A stretch of 64,000 nt of DNA from contig CAZOAR010000007.1 in NCBI GenBank assembly GCA_964577985.1, positions 1-64,000 on the forward strand, in the 5' to 3' direction. Of the stretch, positions 17,664-26,072 are shown in pieces. Under the pieces are notes generated by a model. It was not told the origin of the DNA and did no database searches. It saw nothing but the letters and a program-made list of their open reading frames with translations. The DNA is from CAZOAR01 sp964577985. GTDB lineage: Bacteria > Gemmatimonadota > CAZMKB01 > CAZNLH01. The stretch's first letter is position 1. Each line of letters opens with the position of its first letter. The position numbers and the translations under genes were made by a program.

Positions 17664-18935
17664 TCAATCAGCCTGGAAAAAACGTCTGTAGAGCAGGTCG
17701 TATCTCATGGCCGCCAGTTTTTCGAGATCGAAGTCCCGCGAGCCAGCAATCGCGTTCGCCCTGCACGTACTGAAGAAATCCCGGTCGTCCATGAGCCGGG
17801 TCAACGCTGCGGTCATCTCCTTTACGTCGGGCTCTATGCAGATTCCCACCCGATAGTGGTCGATTATCCGCTCCATCTCCATCCCCTTGTTACCTATGAC
17901 CGGCAGCCCCATCGCCATCCATTCGACGACCTTCAACGGGAAGGCGTATCGCCTGAGAAGATTGCGGGGAGATATCGCCAGCCCTATGTCACACCGGCTC
18001 ATGATATCCGGCAGCTCGCCGTATTCAACGCGGCCTAGGAACGTCACATGTTCTGTCAGGCCAAGCTCGGCGATCAGTGTCTTCAAACCTTCGATATATT
18101 CGTCTCGTCCTGTCCCCACGATCTTCAGATCCAGTTGAACACCCTCATCTATCTTTTGCTTCATCGACCCGAAGATGCATTCGAAGTCCACCCAGCTGCT
18201 CGAGAGCGTGCCAACGTACATCAGGTGACGTGGAAGAGCATTTTTCTTCACGTCCACCACTCCGAAACGGTTGAAATCGACCCCGTTCGGGACGACATGG
18301 ACCTCCCTGCCCGTCCGTTCGCGCCAGTAGTCGGCCAGCAGATGTCCGATCGTGATTATCAGATCTGCGCGGCGGGCGCACCAGGTGTCCCAGAAGATCT
18401 CCCAGCGTCGGCGAAGACTATTCCTCATGTAACCCGGGTTGAAATCGTTGTCGTCGAAAACCAGATATCTGACCTTTCCGATGCTCCGGAGGAATAGAGC
18501 CACTACCCCCTCCCAGAAAGTCTCCACGATACAGAGCTGGAATCCCCCGCGAAGGTGTCTCAGCGACACGTAGAGAATGGTGGAGATGACGAAAAACTCG
18601 CGGATCAGTCCAAAAAGATTGAGGGCAGATTTTATTCGAGGGCGGCTGACTTCGCCTCCGCCCCCTTCTGAATATCCTGTCGTATAGTTCAGAGGCGGAT
18701 TGTACTCGACAATGGTAAGGTTCCCCTCCCGGAATATCCGGGTCGGCAGGGGAAGCACGTTTCTTATCGTCGTCGCAACGCCTCCAACGGCCGGCTCCGC
18801 GCGGCACAGAAGCCATACCTCTTCTACATGCTCCCTCAGTGCCCGGATTGCATGGCCCGTCCGGTCATTGGGCCTCGCCCGGAAGTCGAGAAGCGTGATC
18901 AGCAGGAGTCGCTTTTTCGATTTCTCTCGTCGCAA
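17664..18935 (-). CDS. Glycosyltransferase family 4-type (GT-B fold)
   Basis: The 423-residue protein has a GT-B layout: an N-terminal acceptor domain with VVPNGVDFNRFG in the linker, and a C-terminal Glycos_transf_1 domain with MYVGTLSSSWVDF, LDLKIVGTG and VEWMAMGLPVIGN. The usual E-x7-E region reads PLKVVEWMAMG. A hydrophobic stretch near 110-130 could lie on the membrane. It overlaps the preceding gene by 37 bases, so both come from the promoter at 20246-20275. Substrate unknown; polysaccharide assembly is likely. Confidence 0.87.
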   Translation of the reverse strand: MRREKSKKRLLLITLLDFRARPNDRTGHAIRALREHVEEVWLLCRAEPAVGGVATTIRNVLPLPTRIFREGNLTIVEYNPPLNYTTGYSEGGGGEVSRPRIKSALNLFGLIREFFVISTILYVSLRHLRGGFQLCIVETFWEGVVALFLRSIGKVRYLVFDDNDFNPGYMRNSLRRRWEIFWDTWCARRADLIITIGHLLADYWRERTGREVHVVPNGVDFNRFGVVDVKKNALPRHLMYVGTLSSSWVDFECIFGSMKQKIDEGVQLDLKIVGTGRDEYIEGLKTLIAELGLTEHVTFLGRVEYGELPDIMSRCDIGLAISPRNLLRRYAFPLKVVEWMAMGLPVIGNKGMEMERIIDHYRVGICIEPDVKEMTAALTRLMDDRDFFSTCRANAIAGSRDFDLEKLAAMRYDLLYRRFFQAD

Positions 18936-20152
18936 TCGGAAACAACCTTATTCAGATACCTCTCCATCTTACCGACGACATTCTCCCACGATGTGTGTTT
19001 CGCTATCGCCAGCCCCTTCGTGATGCGCGCGTCACTGTCATCCACTGTTGCCATCTCTTTTTCAAACGATTCAACATCACCGGCAATTCCGACGATGTTC
19101 GAGAAGAATCTCTCCACGTCCGGTATGGCACTGGAGATCACCGGTTTGCCCGCGGAAAAATACTCGAGAAGCTTCGTCGGGTAGATATGGCGTGTCAGAT
19201 CGTCTATCTTGAAAGGAATCAGGCAGACATCCCATCCCCGGACATAGTCGGGGAGCTCGTCATAGCTTCTCTTCCCCAGTATGTGGACGTTCTCGAGCCG
19301 ATCCATATCCCTGTTCCTCTTGGTCACCGTACCGATCAGGACGATCGCCCACTCCGGATGCCTCGTGGCAATCCCTTCGATCAACGGCCAATCGAAGCGC
19401 TCTCCCACATCACCGAAATACCCGAGTATCCTCTCGCCCCCGATATCGGCCACATCGGCGGGTGTCTCCAGAGAGTCGTCGCACGCCCGGTTGAAATGAT
19501 CGAAATCGACCCCGCACGGGATGAAGTGGATATTCCCTGCGTGTTCCTTCTTCTTCAGATAGAGGGAATATGTCCCCGTAAACACGACTCCAGCCCGCTG
19601 GAGGAGACTGATCTCGCGCTGACGCGTTCCCTTCTGCGCCGTGGGGACGGCGGCGTACTCGTCCTGCACGTCGTAGGCTACTGGAGCCCCCTTCCAGTAG
19701 CGGGTGAGCGACTCGGCGAAGGGATGAGAAAACCACAGAATTCCCGGCGTAATCCCGATCCGCCTGCTCTTGCTCAGGAGGAACGACTTCATATACAACC
19801 GGTTGATGTGTCGTACGATCGGCAGTCTGCTCTCTCCGACAAGCACGGGCAGCGAAATGGCAAAAATGTTGTCCGTCACCCAGGAACCCCGGAGGCTGAA
19901 GGGATGCCTGTCAAACTGCACCAGGAAATGAAACGGAAAGGTCGAGACGTAGAGTATCTTTCTGGTGCTGGAGAGGTGCTTCGCCACATGCTGGTTCCTC
20001 AGCCAGACCTTGTCCCACGGAAGATGCGAGATGAAGAGGATGTCGCCGCCGCCGTGATGATCTCTTTCGCTGCAGAAGCAGCCGCGCATTATGATGAAGG
20101 GAAGTCTCAGGAAAAACATGGCGATGTGGAACAGGCCGGTGAGTAGAGCCAT
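18899..20152 (-). CDS. Glycosyltransferase (GT-B fold)
   Basis: The product is 417 residues. FIPCGVDFDHFNRA marks the interdomain linker, RILGYFGDVGERFDWPLI and WAIVLIGTVTKRN form the nucleotide-sugar domain, and YPTKLLEYFSAGKPVIS is the E-x7-E-like motif. An N-terminal hydrophobic segment (about 1-20) suggests membrane attachment. The domain order and ILGKRSYDELPDYVRGWDVCL resemble exopolysaccharide biosynthesis transferases. It is the first gene after a good promoter and is followed, with overlap, by another transferase. Confidence 0.85.
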   Translation of the reverse strand: MALLTGLFHIAMFFLRLPFIIMRGCFCSERDHHGGGDILFISHLPWDKVWLRNQHVAKHLSSTRKILYVSTFPFHFLVQFDRHPFSLRGSWVTDNIFAISLPVLVGESRLPIVRHINRLYMKSFLLSKSRRIGITPGILWFSHPFAESLTRYWKGAPVAYDVQDEYAAVPTAQKGTRQREISLLQRAGVVFTGTYSLYLKKKEHAGNIHFIPCGVDFDHFNRACDDSLETPADVADIGGERILGYFGDVGERFDWPLIEGIATRHPEWAIVLIGTVTKRNRDMDRLENVHILGKRSYDELPDYVRGWDVCLIPFKIDDLTRHIYPTKLLEYFSAGKPVISSAIPDVERFFSNIVGIAGDVESFEKEMATVDDSDARITKGLAIAKHTSWENVVGKMERYLNKVVSDCDERNRKSDSC

Positions 20153-20245
20153 TTATTACGTACTCTCTCTCTGCGATGTCGATACCGTGTCGGAATAACC
20201 CGTCCGATGAGACGCCGAACGCGACCCCATTGTGGGCTGGACGAA

Positions 20246-20275
20246 ACTATAGCACCGAAGGGAGGTTCATGTCAA
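20246..20275 (-). promoter_or_regulatory. Sigma-70 promoter of the minus-strand glycosyltransferase pair
   Basis: On the minus strand TTGACA (plus 20270-20275) precedes TATAGT (plus 20246-20251) with an 18-base spacer. The start codon of the first transferase lies about 90 bases downstream. Confidence 0.7.
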
Positions 20276-20468
20276 GAAAGCGGAGACGCTCGCCGGTCTG
20301 TCCCCACCCGCCAATGCAACCGGAAGGATCAAGGCGTGGGATATTGCAGGATGAAGGTTAGGGAGAGGAATCTGTAGCACCTCCGCCTTATTCAAGGCGT
20401 ATTCATTGGGAGTAACGGGAATTGCCGCCACGCCTGCGTGGGAGTCTTCCGAAATACAACGTGCCGGA
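20276..20468. other. Spacer downstream of the PAS kinase
   Basis: The spacer has two small perfect inverted repeats, CGCCTT-ATTC-AAGGCG near 20390 and CCACGC-CT-GCGTGG near 20430. Neither is followed by a T run, so I do not call them terminators. No gene is supported here. Confidence 0.35.
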
Positions 20469-23297
20469 TCATCGATTTCCTGATTCCTTCCACTCCGGCA
20501 ACTCGAAATAGAAGGTAGTACCAATATTCATTTCCGTTTCGAACCCGATACTTCCGCCGTGCCTCTCCACGATCGATTTCGCGATATTCAGGCCGAGGCC
20601 GGTCCCTCCCTTTTCTCTCCTGACCGAGGAATCCGCCTGCGTGAATTTCTGAAAGATTCGATCCCTGAAATCCTCGGAGATGCCCGGGCCGTGATCCCTG
20701 ACCGCAACGCGAACGTGCTCATCGGATCTGATGACCGAGATCTCCACGGACGCGTCTGGAGGAGAATACTTGGCGGCGTTGGAAAGAAGATTCGTCATGA
20801 CCTGCATCAGGCGGCCCCCGTCTCCATGGACCTGGACCTCCGGCATCTGATCGTCGAGTACAAACTCAACATCAAACTGCTCTGCAAACGTTCGGTTATC
20901 CTCTATCGATTGCTTGACCAGCGGTTTCAGCGCAAGTGGCTCAAAATGAAAGTCCATTCTGCCCGACTCGATCTTCTGAACATCGAGCAGGTCGTCAATG
21001 AGCCGAACGAGCCTGGCGCTGTTCCGGTTGGCTATCTCGACAAGTTCTCCGAACTGGCTCTTGAAATCGCCCGACATCTCTCGCACCAGGAGACCTATCG
21101 CCGCATGAATCGATGTCAGCGGCGTCCTCAATTCGTGGCTGACCGTCGAGACAAATTCATCCTTCATCTGCTCGAGCCTTCTTTTCTGGCTGATGTCCCG
21201 AACGACGCCGTTAACGCGGTACACCTCACCGTCTTCCGTGAACTCTATATCCTTTCTGTCACTCACCCAGATTACCCGGCCATCGCTCCTTACAACACGA
21301 TACTCCGTAGTGACGAGGGCCGCCCCCTCTCCGAGCCTGATATGTTCATCCACCTTCGCATTCACACCGGCGATATCGTCCGGGTGGATGATCCGTCGGG
21401 CAAATCCGGACGGGTCCGCCTCTATCTCTTCGATGGAATATCCGGTCTGCTGCGCGAACGACGGTGAGATAAAATCGTAGCGGTTCAACGACGGATCGTA
21501 ACGGTAGATGACATCTGTCACCGATGAGACGAATCGACGGAGGCATTCCTCGCTCTCCCGCAGTTTCTCCTCCATCTCCCTGCGCGCGGTTATGTCTCGA
21601 GCGAGCGCCACATAACGTGCGTCAGGGGACTCTCGATCTCCCTTCGCCGCTATCGACAACTCAAACCACTTTACGCCTCCGGGCAAATCCATCGAGTAGC
21701 ATGCCCCGGAGTGGCTGCCGGTCTCGACGGCCTCGCGCAGAGCGTCCATGATAATTCGCGCGGGCTCAGGAGGAAGGATTTCCTCAACCGTCCTGCCGAT
21801 GAACATGTCCGGCTGGACATACAAGCTCTCGGGGCTCGAAGCACTATAACCGTAAAACCTGCCCTCAGCATCGATTTCGAACATGAGATCCGGCAATGCT
21901 TTCAGCGTTGCCTCGTTCATCTGGTGAGCCTCTCGCAGCTGCCTCTCGCTATCCCTCCGCTCGGTAACATCATGAACCGTTCCCACCATCCGCAAAGGCT
22001 CTCCATCCGGGCCGAAGGTCACCTCCGCGCGTTCACGGACGATTCTCACACTGCCGCCAGGCTGGACGATACGATGATCGATGTCATAAGGCTGTCCGCT
22101 GTACTGCGCTTCATCTATCTTCGTGCTGACGTAAGCCCTGTCGTCGGGATGTACACAGTTGAGAAACGCCTCGTGCGTGGCGCCGAATTCGCCGACGGTT
22201 AACCCGAAAATTCGATATATCTCGTCCGACCAGATCAGCCTGTTCTCCGCAATATCCCAGTCCCAGTTTCCCATGTGGCCAATGCGCTGCGCCGCGGCCA
22301 GGCTCTCCCTGCTTCGGCGAAGCGCTCTCTCCGTTTCCTTTCGCCCGGTGATGTCGTGCAGAAATACCAGAATCGCCTGCCCTTCCCCACATGACGTGGC
22401 GGTCGCCGCCACCTCCACGTCGATGACCTCACCATCGAGCCTGATGATCTTCTCTTCGATCAGTTCCACACTGTCACTCTCTCCGGAGAGGAGCTTCCGC
22501 ATGCGCTCCAGGACAATATCGCGTATCTCCAGGGGAGAAAACTCGATGACATCCCTCCCGACGAGTTCGTCAGGGTTCTCCGCGCCGACCAGCCTGGCCG
22601 CCGCATTGTTCGCGTATCTGATCTTCCCTTCGCTGTGAACTACGATAGCGTACGGCGCCTGTTCCACCGCGTTGTGGTAACGCCGCTCGCTCGTGCGGAG
22701 CGCATCCTCCATCCGCTTTCGGTCGGTGTTTTCCACCACCTCCCATCGCCCGTTCTGCCGCGTCAGGACATAAGGATGGCGGTTCACCACATCGATCATC
22801 TCCGGCATATCGAGTTTGTCGGATGCGTAGGAACATATGCCGATCAAGCGCAGTTCGTCGATTGCCATGTTTACTTCCGTTTCATACCGAAGGAGTTCTT
22901 CCCACTGCACACCTTCGGCGCCGCATATATTCCCCGCCGCGCGGAGTCCGGCGAATCCCGCATCGCGCACATGTTTCATCTTGTCGTCCCAACGCCGCAG
23001 CACCCTCTGCGGGTCGAGTACTCCTGAAGAGAGATACCACTCCTTGTAATCGATAATCCCGAGCTGCTTTCGCTCGAAGTATTCGTCAAGGCTCCCGACT
23101 TCCGCCTCCAGACTCGTCCGGGCCGATTCCACATCGATCGGCGTCGATGTTATCCAGAGGCAGGCCTCGTTGTTCTCCAGACCGACCTTGAAATAAGGGA
23201 CCAGGACGTCCAGAAGGTCCTCTCTCGTCTTGTAGAATTGGCAGATATGCGTGCCCCACGGCACTTCATCGAGGAAATCGAGTCCGAGCTTTCTCAT
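20469..23297 (-). CDS. MEDS-domain, multi-PAS sensor histidine kinase
   Basis: A large soluble kinase of 942 residues. The N-terminal about 170 residues (GTHICQFYKTREDLLDVLVP) match the MEDS domain first described in DcmR-type regulators of methanogens and methylotrophs. Four PAS domains follow (about 205-320, 330-450, 455-575 and 580-705), then HisKA with His721 in STVSHELRTPL, and HATPase with NLLSNAAKYS, DHGPGIS and GTGLGLNIAKS. There are no membrane helices and no receiver domain. No response regulator is adjacent, so its partner lies elsewhere. The signal is unknown; C1 or redox compounds are possible. Confidence 0.88.
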   Translation of the reverse strand: MRKLGLDFLDEVPWGTHICQFYKTREDLLDVLVPYFKVGLENNEACLWITSTPIDVESARTSLEAEVGSLDEYFERKQLGIIDYKEWYLSSGVLDPQRVLRRWDDKMKHVRDAGFAGLRAAGNICGAEGVQWEELLRYETEVNMAIDELRLIGICSYASDKLDMPEMIDVVNRHPYVLTRQNGRWEVVENTDRKRMEDALRTSERRYHNAVEQAPYAIVVHSEGKIRYANNAAARLVGAENPDELVGRDVIEFSPLEIRDIVLERMRKLLSGESDSVELIEEKIIRLDGEVIDVEVAATATSCGEGQAILVFLHDITGRKETERALRRSRESLAAAQRIGHMGNWDWDIAENRLIWSDEIYRIFGLTVGEFGATHEAFLNCVHPDDRAYVSTKIDEAQYSGQPYDIDHRIVQPGGSVRIVRERAEVTFGPDGEPLRMVGTVHDVTERRDSERQLREAHQMNEATLKALPDLMFEIDAEGRFYGYSASSPESLYVQPDMFIGRTVEEILPPEPARIIMDALREAVETGSHSGACYSMDLPGGVKWFELSIAAKGDRESPDARYVALARDITARREMEEKLRESEECLRRFVSSVTDVIYRYDPSLNRYDFISPSFAQQTGYSIEEIEADPSGFARRIIHPDDIAGVNAKVDEHIRLGEGAALVTTEYRVVRSDGRVIWVSDRKDIEFTEDGEVYRVNGVVRDISQKRRLEQMKDEFVSTVSHELRTPLTSIHAAIGLLVREMSGDFKSQFGELVEIANRNSARLVRLIDDLLDVQKIESGRMDFHFEPLALKPLVKQSIEDNRTFAEQFDVEFVLDDQMPEVQVHGDGGRLMQVMTNLLSNAAKYSPPDASVEISVIRSDEHVRVAVRDHGPGISEDFRDRIFQKFTQADSSVRREKGGTGLGLNIAKSIVERHGGSIGFETEMNIGTTFYFELPEWKESGNR

Positions 23298-23581
23298 GGT
23301 TCCCGGGTCCTGTCAGTGTTGGTTGCGAATCGCTGATTGCGCCGAATATGATGAATTACTCATACAGCCATCCTCTACAATGTCTGGCTGCAAACATCAT
23401 GCTTTCTACACCTGAAGTCGGTTTTATATCAACAGATACGGCTTCCTCCGGGGAAGAAACCGCTGATGAGCGATCCAGCGGACGATCGGAGGTGATTCAT
23501 GAAAAGATCCTGCTTTCTGGTATCAACCAGAGTAAATATAACCGCCCCTTTTTCCTATCGCAAGAATAATATCCGTGTTGT
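23298..23581. other. Divergent spacer between the PAS kinase and the atp operon
   Basis: No gene or consensus promoter is evident. A plus frame at 23348-23569 lacks family features. Confidence 0.35.
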
Positions 23582-23965
23582 ATGGACGCGCCGAGTCCCG
23601 ACGAACGTCACGGGGAGAATCTTCCCCGGATACCCCGTTACATGCCTTACTGCCCTGAACCCTCTTTTACCTTGATTTTTTCGTTACGGTTTATTATCTT
23701 GATTGTCTTTGTTAGCTTGCTCCTGCACCCGCGCGGGGAGGGCGAGACGATAAAGATAGACGCGAGAGCCTTCGGGAAGTTCGCGGGGCTCGGGATACAG
23801 CTCGGGGTCACAATAGTGGCCTTCTGTTTCCTGGGTTACTATCTCGACGGCCGTCTTGGAACGCTCCCGCTGCTGACCATTCTCGGAACTTTTATCGGAG
23901 CGGCGGCGGCATTCTACAGTATTTACATGCAGGTGTTTCCTGGAGACGACACCAAGGAGGAGTGA
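23582..23965 (+). CDS. atpZ: AtpZ-like ATP synthase accessory membrane protein (start uncertain)
   Basis: The C-terminal 75 residues form a two-helix AtpZ/AtpI-type protein (FAGLGIQLGVTIVAFCFLGYYLDGRLG, then a second helix) that in other bacteria assists F-type ATP synthase assembly or Mg2+ supply. The reported interval is the longest frame. A promoter-like TTGATT-17-TATCTT at 23672-23700 lies inside it, so translation probably begins later: TTG at 23717 has no ribosome site, while GGGGAGG sits eight bases before an ATA codon at 23750. Gene order before atpI and atpB supports the identity. Confidence 0.75.
   Translation: MDAPSPDERHGENLPRIPRYMPYCPEPSFTLIFSLRFIILIVFVSLLLHPRGEGETIKIDARAFGKFAGLGIQLGVTIVAFCFLGYYLDGRLGTLPLLTILGTFIGAAAAFYSIYMQVFPGDDTKEE
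23672..23700 (+). promoter_or_regulatory. Candidate promoter of the atp operon
   Basis: TTGATT at 23672-23677 and TATCTT at 23695-23700 with 17 bases between them. Transcription would start near 23707, ahead of the whole ATP synthase operon. Confidence 0.55.
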
Positions 23966-23972
23966 TCGCCTT

Positions 23973-24356
23973 TTGAGTAACCTGTTCGGGAGATACCTGG
24001 TGAGGGCCGTTCCATTGACGATTGGTATCGTGGCCCTTGCCGCATGGCCAGCGGAAAAGTGGCTGGGAGACAGGGTACTCTGGAGCCTCATCACGGGGGC
24101 GGTGGCAAGCGCAGTGGTCGTGTCGGTAACGTTCGCCGCACTCGCGTGGTCGTTCGAGAAGCCGAACCGGACATTCATGACGGCGTACGTGGCAGGGTTT
24201 CTGGGAAGGATGGCCGCCCTGGGCGGGTCGATCCTGATTTTCAACATGGTCGACAGCCTCGACGTGGTATCGGGAGCCATAGCGATGCTTTTTGTATACC
24301 TCGTCCTGACGGCTCTGGAGATAAGACAGATCCACAGGTTCAGATCGATTTTTTAG
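23973..24356 (+). CDS. atpI: ATP synthase subunit I-like protein
   Basis: The 127-residue protein has about four hydrophobic helices, first VPLTIGIVALAAWPAEKWLG and last AIAMLFVYLVLTALEIRQI, the layout of AtpI proteins that assist c-ring assembly. Translation most likely starts at TTG 23973, since AAGGAGGAG lies 12 bases upstream inside the end of the preceding gene and no ATG is nearby. It is seven bases after that gene and 17 before atpB. Sequence conservation in this family is low, so identification rests on topology and position. Confidence 0.78.
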   Translation: MSNLFGRYLVRAVPLTIGIVALAAWPAEKWLGDRVLWSLITGAVASAVVVSVTFAALAWSFEKPNRTFMTAYVAGFLGRMAALGGSILIFNMVDSLDVVSGAIAMLFVYLVLTALEIRQIHRFRSIF

Positions 24357-24373
24357 GCTCGCGGGAGAGTTAA

Positions 24374-25225
24374 GTGACAGGACAGGAAGGATTGGAAGCA
24401 GCGACTCAAGCAGAGAAGGGCGCCGGAGAGATAGTCGGCGAGGCCCTTCATCATATACAGGATTCGCACTACCTCGATTTTTTCGGTCATCACGTCAACC
24501 TTCCCCATCTCTCTCTCATGGGACTCGACATATCGATCACAAAGAACGTCGTTATGATGTGGGTCGCCGCCGTGATCCTTCTCTTCATCTTTACTCTCTT
24601 CGCCAGAAAGAGAAGCATAAAGCCGAGGGGGACATTCCTTAACTTTTTCGAAGCGTTCGTCTTCTTTGTCCGCGATGACATGGTCTATAAGATTATGGGC
24701 GAGGAACAGGGAAGAAAATGGCTCCCCTTCTTCCTGACCCAGTTCTTTTTCATCCTCGTCTGCAACCTTCTTGGACTCGTCCCGTTCGGGGCAACCGCGA
24801 CCGGCAACCTTGCCGTCACGGGCTCCCTCGCAATAATTACACTCGTTATGATCCAGGCGGGCGGGATGGTAGAGCAGGGCTTTTTTACCTATTTGAAAAA
24901 CATCGTGCCACCGGGCATTCCTCTCTGGCTCTATCCGATAATGGTTCCGGTGGAGATCCTGTCACAGTTTACCAAACCTTTCGCCCTGACGATTCGACTA
25001 TTCGCGAACATGACGGCTGGACATGTCGTGATGCTTTGTCTCATCAGCCTGATCTTTATATTCAAGGGCTACGGTACAGGGGTGGCTGTCGCAGTCTCAG
25101 GTCCCGTTCTGTTCTTCGTGCTTTTTATCCAGGTACTCGAGATTCTGGTGGCGCTTATCCAGGCCTTTATATTCACGTTTTTGTCGATCCTTTTTATCGG
25201 TTCGGCCCTCCGTCCCGAGCATTGA
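24374..25225 (+). CDS. atpB: F0F1 ATP synthase subunit a
   Basis: Membrane subunit that carries protons to and from the c-ring. The 283-residue protein starts at GTG 24374. FALTIRLFANMTAGHV holds the essential arginine in the penultimate helix region, and LVALIQAFIFTFLSILFIG is the terminal helix. Five to six helices are predicted. The N-terminal stretch with many acidic residues and HHIQDSHYLDFFGHHVN is usual for subunit a of many Gram-negative phyla. Confidence 0.95.
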   Translation: MTGQEGLEAATQAEKGAGEIVGEALHHIQDSHYLDFFGHHVNLPHLSLMGLDISITKNVVMMWVAAVILLFIFTLFARKRSIKPRGTFLNFFEAFVFFVRDDMVYKIMGEEQGRKWLPFFLTQFFFILVCNLLGLVPFGATATGNLAVTGSLAIITLVMIQAGGMVEQGFFTYLKNIVPPGIPLWLYPIMVPVEILSQFTKPFALTIRLFANMTAGHVVMLCLISLIFIFKGYGTGVAVAVSGPVLFFVLFIQVLEILVALIQAFIFTFLSILFIGSALRPEH

Positions 25226-25287
25226 AGAGGGACAGTGGAGGTGCCCTGACACACCCAACAACCTCTTATTGTTAAGGAGGATGCAAG

Positions 25288-25506
25288 ATGGAACTCACTT
25301 TTTTTGGCGCTGCCATGGGAGCCGCAATCGCAGTTTTCGGAGCCGGCTACGGTATCAGCGGGCTTGCCAGTAGCGCTCTCGAAGGAATCTCCCGGCAGCC
25401 GGAAGCATCCGGCGACCTGAGAGCGACCATGATCATCGCCGCGGCCTTAATCGAGGGAATTGCGCTCTTTGCACTGGTCATCTGTCTTCTCATCGGCCTG
25501 CGCTGA
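25288..25506 (+). CDS. atpE: F0F1 ATP synthase subunit c
   Basis: The proteolipid that forms the rotor ring. The 72-residue hairpin has a glycine-rich first helix (AVFGAGYGISGLAS), the polar loop SRQPEASGD and a second helix with Glu54 in AAALIEGIALFAL. The residues that define a sodium site (Gln in helix 1 and Ser/Thr after the Glu) are Ala and Gly here, so a proton-driven ring is expected. A strong AAGGAGG lies eight bases before ATG, fitting the need for many copies. A hairpin follows the gene at 25523-25554. Confidence 0.96.
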   Translation: MELTFFGAAMGAAIAVFGAGYGISGLASSALEGISRQPEASGDLRATMIIAAALIEGIALFALVICLLIGLR

Positions 25507-25522
25507 TCGGAGGATTATTCAG

Positions 25523-25554
25523 GGCACGGGATGTCACCCGTGCCGACAGTTTTT
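25523..25554 (+). terminator. Terminator-like hairpin between atpE and atpF
   Basis: GGCACGGG (25523-25530) pairs perfectly with CCCGTGCC (25537-25544) around ATGTCA; five bases later comes TTTTT (25550-25554). In the middle of an operon this would act as a partial terminator or as a 3' stabiliser for the atpE message. Confidence 0.65.
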
Positions 25555-25565
25555 CGGAGGGATAA

Positions 25566-26072
25566 ATGTCCCAGGAGCTTAACATCCTTGAAATAAATCC
25601 CGGTCTGATGTTCTGGACGATTGTGACGTTTGTCATTCTCTTCCTGGCATTGAAGAAACTGGCGTGGAGGCCTATCCTCGGCGCACTGGAGAATCGGGAG
25701 AAGACAATCAGGGATTCACTTGAGGAAGCGGCGACAAACAGGGAAGAGGCTCAGAGGCTCTTGACGGAACACGGCAGGAAGCTCGAAGAGATCGGATCCG
25801 AGGCCCAGAAACTCCTCGAAGAGGGAAGAAACCTGGGTGAGAAGATGAAGAAGGAGATCCTGGCCAAGGCGCGGGAAGAGGCTGAGGAGGTGCTCAACAG
25901 GGGGAAACACGAGATCAGTCTCGAGAAAGACAGAGCCGTAGAAGAGATCCGCAGGAACGCCGTTGACCTCTCTATAGCCGCCGCCTCGAAACTCGTAAGG
26001 AAGAACCTGGACGAGGAAGATCACAAGAGAATAGTCCTCGAAGCCATCAACGACCTTGAAGAGATGAAATGA
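25566..26072 (+). CDS. atpF: F0F1 ATP synthase subunit b
   Basis: Peripheral-stalk subunit of 168 residues. One N-terminal membrane helix (INPGLMFWTIVTFVILFLAL, about 9-28) is followed by KLAWRPILGALENREKTIRD and a long charged coiled coil to the C-terminus, where it binds delta. GGAGGG precedes the ATG. The stop overlaps atpH by four bases (ATGA). There is a single b gene, so the stalk should be a b homodimer. Confidence 0.95.
   Translation: MSQELNILEINPGLMFWTIVTFVILFLALKKLAWRPILGALENREKTIRDSLEEAATNREEAQRLLTEHGRKLEEIGSEAQKLLEEGRNLGEKMKKEILAKAREEAEEVLNRGKHEISLEKDRAVEEIRRNAVDLSIAAASKLVRKNLDEEDHKRIVLEAINDLEEMK

Noticed and set aside
18995..20146. 383-codon plus-strand frame opposite a glycosyltransferase
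   Set aside because: The minus frame has the GT-B motifs and a good promoter; the plus frame has none.
20270..20361. 30-codon frame with a GGGAGG site
   Set aside because: It starts inside the -35 of the opposite-strand promoter, is very short and basic, and shows no family features.
25288..25506. Sodium-driven ATP synthase
   Set aside because: The c subunit lacks the Gln and Ser/Thr that complete the sodium site, so proton coupling is the simpler reading.
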